Shown here: positions 1 through 4,549 of the stretch, piece after piece
How the letters are laid out: every line of letters starts with the position of its first letter
Numbering within the stretch: position 1 is the first letter of the stretch
Assembly (NCBI GenBank): GCA_019323665.1
Contig: JAHWHA010000028.1
Location: 1-5,296 of the forward strand
Source of the DNA: Candidatus Woesearchaeota archaeon
GTDB lineage: Archaea > Nanobdellota > Nanobdellia > Woesearchaeales > JAGVZT01
Length of the DNA: 5,296 nt
Reading direction: 5' to 3'
The notes under the pieces: generated by a model
Database searches by the model: none
What the model was told of the DNA's origin: nothing
Seen by the model: only the letters and a program-made list of their open reading frames with translations
Position numbers and translations under genes: made by a program

Positions 1-805
1 CAAAAGAGTAATTAGCAACTTCATCCATAGTAAGACTCAGCTCAGCTTTCATCTGACCCACTGTAATTGGAACAAAATCGACTTGATGGGGAACAACCAT
101 TTTGCCAGTTCCATCATCTTTCATTGCATGAACCAACCTATGATGGCCTGCAGCAGATTTGTGAAGTTTGTATGGGAACTCAACTGTTTTGTCTCTATGC
201 GTTATGAGCTCGTAACCATCAATAGTTTCAATTGCTGCATTTAATGCAGGAGGATTCACAAAACATGCAGCTCGTGAACCAAATAAAGCTTCACCTCTTT
301 GTATCAGCTCTGCTTTCCAGATAGGATCTCTTGCTCCTTCTAGGAGGGTTGATCCGAATATCATATAATCTCCAAAACTCACCAGAGTACCTTCCTCAGA
401 GAGAGCTTGATAATCAAACTGATCTCCAGAAAAAAATCCCAGGCCAGCTGCCTTTTTCTCTCGACAGACATCAACTGCTTTCGTAAGAATTGAATATACC
501 GCATCTAAATGACCAGGTGTGTTAAAACCACAGTAAAGAGTGTTGAATCTCTTTGCCAAATCCCTACTCACTGAAAATTTAGGATCCAATGATGATTGCT
601 GGAGCTCCTTTAGATCATCCCTTAGCCCAATAGCAATGTCGAGATCATTTGCAGCAAGTGAGAAAAGTTTTGGTCTATTTTCATCTGCTGGCACAACAAT
701 CAATTTACCCATATCAGGATTACCTTCAATTGCAGTAACATCTCTGTACTGTTGCACACCCTCATTTGGTAAAGCATAAATCATCTCAATATTTTGTTCA
801 CTCAT
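1..805 (-). CDS. Unrecognised protein, N-terminal 268 residues (runs off the left edge)
   Basis: An uninterrupted reading frame runs leftward from an ATG at 805-803 to the window edge, giving 268 codons with no stop. I do not recognise the family. The N-terminus (MSEQNIEMIYALPNEGVQQY) is not a signal peptide, and I see no convincing membrane helix, so the protein is probably cytosolic. Visible landmarks are a short hydrophobic strand with KLIVVPADE near residues 34-42, an LYCGFNTPGHLDAVYSIL stretch around 90-107, GLGFFSGDQFDY at 121-132, and a His-rich segment, KLHKSAAGHHRLVHAM, around 213-228. The His cluster could bind metal or phosphate, but that is a guess. The C-terminus is outside the window, so family length cannot be judged. 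The coding call rests on the long open frame and the AT-rich promoter-like DNA just upstream. It is divergent from the C39-like gene. Confidence 0.8.
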   Translation of the reverse strand, partial: MSEQNIEMIYALPNEGVQQYRDVTAIEGNPDMGKLIVVPADENRPKLFSLAANDLDIAIGLRDDLKELQQSSLDPKFSVSRDLAKRFNTLYCGFNTPGHLDAVYSILTKAVDVCREKKAAGLGFFSGDQFDYQALSEEGTLVSFGDYMIFGSTLLEGARDPIWKAELIQRGEALFGSRAACFVNPPALNAAIETIDGYELITHRDKTVEFPYKLHKSAAGHHRLVHAMKDDGTGKMVVPHQVDFVPITVGQMKAELSLTMDEVANYSF

Positions 806-819
806 TTTCCCGTCCCGTT

Positions 820-850
820 AAATTTAAATTAAGAATAAACTTATAATATT
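820..850 (-). promoter_or_regulatory. Possible archaeal promoter for the unrecognised gene
   Basis: Read on the minus strand, this AT-only stretch contains TTTATTCTTAATTTAAATTT, and TATAAG-like bases lie at its far end. A box near 823-830 would place transcription start at about the ATG (leaderless). A box near 843-848 would give a leader of about 15 nt. The exact box cannot be chosen because the whole stretch is AT-rich. Confidence 0.3.
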
Positions 851-901
851 AATAATTTACTAAAATTTGACTATTTTAAAGTAGTCTCAACAATATGGTT
901 C

Positions 902-934
902 AATGGGATTACACGCTATTTATGTGATCCCATT
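902..934. repeat. 12-bp inverted repeat (hairpin-forming) in the divergent intergenic region
   Basis: The left arm AATGGGATTACA (902-913) and right arm TGTGATCCCATT (923-934) are complementary apart from one position, which would be a G.U pair in plus-strand RNA. The 9-nt loop is CGCTATTTA. The arms contain the only GC-rich blocks in an otherwise very AT-rich spacer, so chance is less likely. It could be an operator between the two divergent genes, the stem of a small RNA, or a relic. It lies about 100 bp from the flanking starts, further than a typical archaeal repressor site. Confidence 0.55.
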
Positions 935-962
935 TCCAATATTTTAATAGAAATCATGAATA

Positions 963-986
963 ATATTAGGTTTTATATTAGGTTTT
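963..986. repeat. Perfect 2 x 12-bp tandem repeat ending in a T-run
   Basis: ATATTAGGTTTT occurs twice head to tail (963-974 and 975-986). The second copy continues into two more Ts, making a T6 run at 983-988. On the plus strand the T6 run could end a short transcript. Otherwise this may simply be a slippage duplication in AT-rich DNA. Confidence 0.6.
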
Positions 987-1036
987 TTGCCCAGTTTCAA
1001 GGTAAGTGAATTCCAATATTAAGTTTACCTCCAAAC

Positions 1037-1053
1037 TCCGAAACATATATAAA
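1037..1053 (+). promoter_or_regulatory. BRE/TATA promoter of the C39-like gene (leaderless)
   Basis: The sequence ACTCCGAAACATATATAAACC contains a purine/A-rich BRE-like block (CGAAAC) directly followed by TATATAAA at 1046-1053. The TATA box starts 32 nt before the ATG at 1078, so a standard archaeal start site about 25-27 nt downstream of the box falls at or just before that ATG. No Shine-Dalgarno motif precedes the ATG. This is the best promoter match in the window. Confidence 0.65.
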
Positions 1054-1077
1054 CCAAATTTCCAAATTATCCTGAAA

Positions 1078-1671
1078 ATGCAAGCCTACAAGCAAACAAC
1101 TCAGTTCACAGGCGCAGCATCTGCTTTACTTATGGTTATGAACCATTTTGACCAAAACTTCAAACTCACCCAAGAGAATGAATTTAGGATTTGGCTGAAT
1201 TCAGTTAATTTGCCCACAAGGGCATGCTCAATCTATGGGTTGGCGGGATTTTCAGCAAAACACAATATCAACGTGAAGATAGTTGTTGGCAAGAAAGAAT
1301 ATGAATACCCTGACTACCGCTTCAAAGGCTATAAGAAAGAGGAGGTTGATGCAGCAAAATTTACAGAAAAGCTTCACCTGAGTGACCTTAAACAAATGAA
1401 AGTAGAGGTTGAGGAGCGTGACTTCTCATTGAAGGAGGTGAACAATCTTCTGAGTGCAGACAAGATAGTGATGCTGCGGCTTGATACGGGCGTCTTCCGT
1501 GATTCGAGACCATCTTCCAACTATGTTGTGCTCACAGATTTTAATAAAAACTACACTGCATTTGACCCTCACCAGGGTGAAATTAAAGTAACCAAGGAGC
1601 AGATGGATGAATCATTTAATGACCTTGTGACAAAGAGAAAACGCGACCACAGGATGCTTGTGTTTGGGTAA
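1078..1671 (+). CDS. Peptidase C39-like (DUF3335-like) protein without catalytic Cys and His
   Basis: This is a 197-residue protein. A frame extending back to a GTG at 1006 exists, but it would place the BRE/TATA box inside the gene, and family similarity begins right at the ATG (MQAYKQTT). I therefore start at 1078. The order of motifs matches the C39-like papain-fold family: QTTQFT-GAAS-ALLMVM at residues 6-21 (the family norm is QTTEFTCGPASLLMAM), ENEFRIW near 33-39, an LPTRACSIYGLAGFSAKH segment near 45-62, and SNYVVLTDF...YTAFDPHQGE near 147-168 (norm HWVVVTGYD...DP). The catalytic Cys position is Gly12 (GGC) and the catalytic His position is Asn148 (AAC). The Asp of the FDP motif (Asp163) is kept. 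Proteolysis by the usual mechanism is therefore not expected, and a binding or regulatory role is more likely (inference). There is no signal peptide. The gene converges on the Toprim gene with 17 bp between stops. Its substrate or partner is unknown. Confidence 0.75.
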   Translation: MQAYKQTTQFTGAASALLMVMNHFDQNFKLTQENEFRIWLNSVNLPTRACSIYGLAGFSAKHNINVKIVVGKKEYEYPDYRFKGYKKEEVDAAKFTEKLHLSDLKQMKVEVEERDFSLKEVNNLLSADKIVMLRLDTGVFRDSRPSSNYVVLTDFNKNYTAFDPHQGEIKVTKEQMDESFNDLVTKRKRDHRMLVFG

Positions 1672-1688
1672 TTCTCATTTGATTATTA

Positions 1689-2036
1689 TTACTGAGCATG
1701 ATTCCTCAGATAAGTATCAATCCCCTCAATCTGTCTCAGCTTTGTGTTCTTAAAAAGCCACTCCCTGAACTTGTTGTCCACATCAACACCAAAGCGATTG
1801 AAGTCTTTCCTCAACCTGCCATATATTTTCTTGCCCTCTTTGTCAAGGTCAGTGAGAATTATTACTTTTTTATGCTCTTTAACAATATCCTCAACCTCTT
1901 GAAACAGAGGATTGCTGAGACATCTTATGTTGGTTACACCCAAGGACTCAAGTGCTGCTTTGTCCTTTTTGCCTTCTACAACAATAAGCTCCTCACACTC
2001 TTTGATTTTCCTTAACCAATCCTCAATTGTCTCCAT
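1689..2036 (-). CDS. Small stand-alone Toprim-domain protein
   Basis: This 115-residue protein consists almost entirely of one Toprim fold. The motifs are LIVVEGKKDKAAL at residues 18-30, with the conserved Glu21, and VIILTDLDKEGKKI at 59-71, with the Asp63-x-Asp65 metal-binding pair and the following Gly68. The C-terminal IEGIDTYL (103-110) fits the small archaeal Toprim proteins related to the RNase M5 / small primase-like group (COG1658-like). These residues coordinate Mg2+ for phosphoryl transfer or hydrolysis on nucleic acid in Toprim enzymes. The specific substrate of the archaeal stand-alone proteins is not settled, and maturation of 5S rRNA by analogy with RNase M5 is only a possibility. 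The start is well fixed because a TAA codon lies immediately upstream in frame of the ATG. No Shine-Dalgarno motif is present. The gene is divergent from the fused primase (124-bp spacer) and convergent with the C39-like gene. Confidence 0.85.
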   Translation of the reverse strand: METIEDWLRKIKECEELIVVEGKKDKAALESLGVTNIRCLSNPLFQEVEDIVKEHKKVIILTDLDKEGKKIYGRLRKDFNRFGVDVDNKFREWLFKNTKLRQIEGIDTYLRNHAQ

Positions 2037-2056
2037 TTAGGGAGGTTGGAATTTTG

Positions 2057-2070
2057 ATATTTTTATGTTT
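2057..2070 (-). promoter_or_regulatory. Likely promoter of the Toprim gene
   Basis: On the minus strand the sequence reads AAAACATAAAATAT, an A-rich BRE-like block followed by a TATA-like box centred about 25 nt upstream of the ATG at 2036. That spacing suits a leaderless transcript. A second strong TATA-like stretch at 2081-2096 could act in either direction, so the assignment is tentative. Confidence 0.4.
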
Positions 2071-2124
2071 TACTTAAAATATTTATATCTGTATATAGTG
2101 CGGTGACCAACCAGAATTCTGAAT

Positions 2125-2139
2125 CCAAAACTTATTAAA
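2125..2139 (+). promoter_or_regulatory. Likely promoter of the fused primase gene (leaderless)
   Basis: CCAAAAC followed by TTATTAAA (box at 2132-2139) looks like a BRE/TATA pair. The box starts 29 nt before the ATG at 2161, so transcription would begin at about the start codon. No ribosome binding site is present. The alternative box TTTATATC at 2082-2089 would instead give a leader of about 50 nt. Confidence 0.5.
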
Positions 2140-2160
2140 CTCAAATTCCTTACTCCACTT

Positions 2161-3522
2161 ATGCTATTCCTATCCACAGCTCTTAAACACTACAAGCGCA
2201 AGGAGATTCAACAAGAGATTGTTGCGCATGCAAAGGACAAGGAAATTGCTATCAAATATGGTGATAAAGGTTTTGGCAAACGACCTGACACTCTGAAATA
2301 CCCAAATGATATCTTAGAAGCGGTCAAACAGGGTGCAACCAGCTTCCACGCCTCTGAGGAGCTCTGGCACAACCCCTTGCAGCTTGATGTACAGCTCAGC
2401 ACAAAGGATCTGGTAGAACTAAGACGCGGCTGGGATTTAGTATTGGATATTGACTGCGCAGTGTTTGAATACTCGCGTATTGCAGCAGACCTTATTGTCA
2501 AGGCTCTGAGGTACTACAAAATTGAATCAGTGAGCTGCAAGTTCTCAGGCAATAAAGGTTTTCACATAGGAGTGCCCTTTGAGGCTTTCCCAGATGAAGT
2601 GGCGGGTAAGAAAGTGAAGCACCAATTCCCGGAGGGTGCAAGGGCGATTGCATTGTACCTTAAAGATATGATAAAGCCAGAACTCACCAAGCAAATTCTT
2701 ATTTCAGAGAATAAAAGTCTTGAAAATATTGCCAAAAGAGTTGCCAAGGATATAAGTGAAATCACCCAAACAAAGCGGACTAAAGAAGGCTACTCTGTCA
2801 AGGAGCTTGATGTGGAGTCATTTTTGGCAATAGATACAATATTGATCTCTTCAAGACACTTGTACAGGATGCCATATTCACTCCATGAAAAATCAAGGCT
2901 TGTCTCAGTGCCATGCAACCCTGACAAAGTTGCAGGCTTTGACAAAATTATTGCCCAGCCAAAAAATGTCAGAGTTTCAAAATTCAAATTCCTTGACAGG
3001 CAGAATGTGAAGAAGGGTGAGGCAAAACAGCTGCTGATGCAGGCGCTTGACCATCAGGTGAAAGTGTATGTTGAGCAGAAGAAACAAATAGAGGTTGAAA
3101 TTCCGGAATATGCAATACCAGAACAGTTCTTTCCACCTTGCATAACGCTTGGCCTCAAGGGATTAAAGGATGGGCGCAAGCGCTTTATGTTTAGTCTTGT
3201 GAACTTTTTGAAAAGTGTGGGCTGGAGCCAAGAGGCAGTTGAAGAAGTGGTAAAAAAGTGGAACAAGAAAAATCAGGAGCAGCTGAGCGAAACAATAATC
3301 CTCGGCCAATTGAAATACCGCAAGCACCGAAATCAGACAGTACTGCCGCCAAACTGCCAGAATGTGATGTATTATGTTGATATGGGTATATGTAAACCTG
3401 ACAACTTATGCAAGAGAATAAAGAATCCAGTGCAGTATTCGAAAAGGAAAACAATGTTTTTGCATAAGAAGAATAAATCAGATGCAAAAGAAGAAAGCAA
3501 AGCCAAAAATCAACAAGAGTGA
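2161..3522 (+). CDS. priS: Single-chain archaeo-eukaryotic DNA primase: PriS catalytic domain fused to PriL-type Fe-S domain
   Basis: This 453-residue protein should synthesise primers for DNA replication. The N-terminal AEP (PriS) domain spans about residues 1-270. It carries motif I VLDIDC with Asp96 and Asp98, motif II SGNKGFHIGVP with His135, and motif III around Asp225, followed by HLYRMPYSLHEKSRL (233-247), the nucleotide-binding RxPxSLH signature with Arg236 and His242. After a linker (about 270-318), residues 319-430 resemble the C-terminal domain of the large subunit PriL: FFPPCI (Cys327), GRKRFMFSLVNFLKSVGWS (338-356), GQLKYR (382-387), PPNCQNVMYYVDMGIC (Cys399, Cys411), DNLC (Cys417) and a final NPVQYS. 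These four cysteines match the 4Fe-4S ligands of PriL/PRIM2. The PriL N-terminal helical domain appears to be missing. The last 25 residues are Lys-rich and probably disordered. Fused PriS-PriL chains are known from Nanoarchaeum and other DPANN archaea. The gene symbol covers only the catalytic half. The Toprim gene is its divergent neighbour. Confidence 0.9.
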   Translation: MLFLSTALKHYKRKEIQQEIVAHAKDKEIAIKYGDKGFGKRPDTLKYPNDILEAVKQGATSFHASEELWHNPLQLDVQLSTKDLVELRRGWDLVLDIDCAVFEYSRIAADLIVKALRYYKIESVSCKFSGNKGFHIGVPFEAFPDEVAGKKVKHQFPEGARAIALYLKDMIKPELTKQILISENKSLENIAKRVAKDISEITQTKRTKEGYSVKELDVESFLAIDTILISSRHLYRMPYSLHEKSRLVSVPCNPDKVAGFDKIIAQPKNVRVSKFKFLDRQNVKKGEAKQLLMQALDHQVKVYVEQKKQIEVEIPEYAIPEQFFPPCITLGLKGLKDGRKRFMFSLVNFLKSVGWSQEAVEEVVKKWNKKNQEQLSETIILGQLKYRKHRNQTVLPPNCQNVMYYVDMGICKPDNLCKRIKNPVQYSKRKTMFLHKKNKSDAKEESKAKNQQE

Positions 3523-3554
3523 ATTACATTGGGTAAAGCAAATTTCTGATTGCC

Positions 3555-3561
3555 AAAAAAA
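3555..3561 (-). terminator. Oligo-T terminator after the metalloprotease-like gene
   Basis: Seven As on the plus strand give a T7 run on the minus strand, starting 32 nt past the TGA stop at 3593-3595. Archaeal RNA polymerase terminates at such oligo-T tracts without needing a hairpin. The run lies 35 bp beyond the primase stop and therefore does not serve the plus-strand gene. Confidence 0.5.
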
Positions 3562-3576
3562 CTATAATATTTGTTA

Positions 3577-3600
3577 ACTTGACTTCGGTTGATCAAGTCA
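3577..3600. terminator. Short hairpin between convergent genes, overlapping the metalloprotease stop codon
   Basis: Two overlapping stem registers are possible: ACTTGA (3577-3582) with TCAAGT (3593-3598), or TGACTT (3580-3585) with AAGTCA (3595-3600), each with a 9-10 nt loop. It sits 55 bp past the primase stop and overlaps the stop of the minus-strand gene. It may help end or stabilise both convergent mRNAs. With stems of only 6 bp and no adjacent plus-strand T-run, the call is weak. Confidence 0.3.
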
Positions 3601-4330
3601 CCAACCTAACATCTGCGTGGTTACCATTTGCAAAATGTGCTTGAGTGAAAGCTAATTTTGCCTTTATTACCTCGTTCCCTTGTGCACATTCAATAAAGTA
3701 GTCTTTTCCCACAGCAAATAATGCATATGCGTCAGCAATTTCTTCCATAGGAGAGTAATGAGCCCAATCATAATTAAAGCCATGTGTCACCTGATCGTTT
3801 TCAGGAATTCTAGTTTCAGCAGGGCATACCCATTCTCCACACTGCAAATGCCCGTGCTTAAACATAGTAATATAAGTATATTTATCTCGAAAAGCTCTAT
3901 TATTAGGATTAGCTAGCCTTAGTTCTTCCCATTTATCTTCTCTCAGATCCCACAATCCTAAATCCATCCATTGCACTCTTGGAAGATGTTCAACATCCTC
4001 TTTCCTACATGCTCCCCACACCAAAAGAGTCCTTGATTTATCACCCATGTTTTCTTCCAAGAAATCATAATATGTGTGACCTAATTCGTGAATTAAGGTG
4101 GATTCACGCTCTCCATAGGGTAACTCAAAATAAGCTGAGCTTAATGTAATATCCTTTCCATCACCATAATAACTTGCGGTTGCTAAGATTCCTCTGCCAA
4201 GAGATTCTACAGCTTCAATTGTTTCAAGAGATTCTAGGTGTCTAGCAGGCAGTCTGGATAGTATCCTTTCCAAATCCTCAATCTCCTTTCTAGATAACCA
4301 CCTGTATGTTTCTATTAATCTTATGTTCAT
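3593..4330 (-). CDS. Cytosolic HExxH zinc metalloprotease-like protein (gluzincin / ATLF-like)
   Basis: This 245-residue protein has no signal peptide or membrane helix. The zinc-binding motif is ESTLIHELGHTYYDFL at residues 76-91, with His81, Glu82 and His85. The likely third ligand is Glu196 or Glu197 in SPMEEIADAYALFAVGKDYF (193-212), the helix typical of gluzincins such as the anthrax-lethal-factor-like (ATLF) families, where the pattern is E-x-x-A-[ED]-A-[FY]-A. About 110 residues separate the two motifs, compared with about 45 in anthrax lethal factor. This insert is rich in Trp, Arg and Asp/Glu and holds a HxHxxCx4C cluster (His159, His161, Cys164, Cys169) that could bind a second metal. 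The N-terminal 60 residues are helical and charged. The substrate is unknown. The ATG at 4330 is supported by a TATA box at the usual leaderless distance. It lies on the same strand as htpX but is separated from it by 219 bp, a promoter and a terminator, so co-transcription is unlikely. Confidence 0.8.
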   Translation of the reverse strand: MNIRLIETYRWLSRKEIEDLERILSRLPARHLESLETIEAVESLGRGILATASYYGDGKDITLSSAYFELPYGERESTLIHELGHTYYDFLEENMGDKSRTLLVWGACRKEDVEHLPRVQWMDLGLWDLREDKWEELRLANPNNRAFRDKYTYITMFKHGHLQCGEWVCPAETRIPENDQVTHGFNYDWAHYSPMEEIADAYALFAVGKDYFIECAQGNEVIKAKLAFTQAHFANGNHADVRLVT

Positions 4331-4353
4331 AATAAAATGCGAATTGTCTTAAT

Positions 4354-4368
4354 TATATAAATATTACT
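4354..4368 (-). promoter_or_regulatory. TATA promoter of the metalloprotease-like gene (leaderless)
   Basis: On the minus strand the sequence reads GTAATATTTATATAATT, containing a canonical TTTATATA box at 4361-4354. The box begins 31 nt upstream of the ATG at 4330, matching the spacing seen for the C39-like and primase genes and placing the transcription start within a few bases of the ATG. No Shine-Dalgarno motif is present. Confidence 0.6.
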
Positions 4369-4500
4369 ATTTTTACCACTAGTACGTGTCAAATATTATA
4401 TTTTAATTTATTTTTCTCTTGGTATTTTAAAATTCGTCTTTTATGCTTTTGGCACTGAACTTAAAATATGAAATTGGATTCTAATATGGTTAGGGATATT

Positions 4501-4516
4501 AAATTGAGAAAAAAGG
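4501..4516 (-). terminator. Oligo-T terminator after htpX
   Basis: The minus strand reads CCTTTTTTCTCAATTT about 35-50 nt past the htpX stop codon. The T6 run (4514-4509) followed by a pyrimidine-rich stretch fits intrinsic archaeal termination. No hairpin precedes it. Confidence 0.45.
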
Positions 4517-4549
4517 TATAAAGTAATATTCAATAGAAATAAGAATTGC

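Noticed and set aside
540..779. Open frame of 79 codons on the plus strand
   Set aside because: It is a complete antisense shadow of the long minus-strand gene at 1-805, with a Ser-rich, low-complexity product and no promoter.
1006..1077. GTG-started N-terminal extension of the C39-like protein
   Set aside because: It would contain the BRE/TATA box of the gene, has no ribosome binding site, and adds residues with no family similarity.
1698..2015. Plus-strand frame of 105 codons opposite the Toprim gene
   Set aside because: The minus strand encodes clear Toprim motifs (VVEGKKD, TDLDKEG). The plus frame is Leu/Phe-rich shadow sequence.
2041..2105. GGAGGT followed by a 13-codon mini-ORF (ATG at 2064, TGA at 2103-2105) on the plus strand
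   Set aside because: The spacing from GGAGGT to ATG (about 18 nt) is too long, the peptide is Tyr/Leu from AT-rich DNA, and the other genes here do not use Shine-Dalgarno sites.
4331..4549. Possible small gene or RNA in the AT-rich spacer
   Set aside because: Beyond the promoter of the metalloprotease gene and the htpX oligo-T terminator, I see no open frame, stable stem or repeat worth calling.
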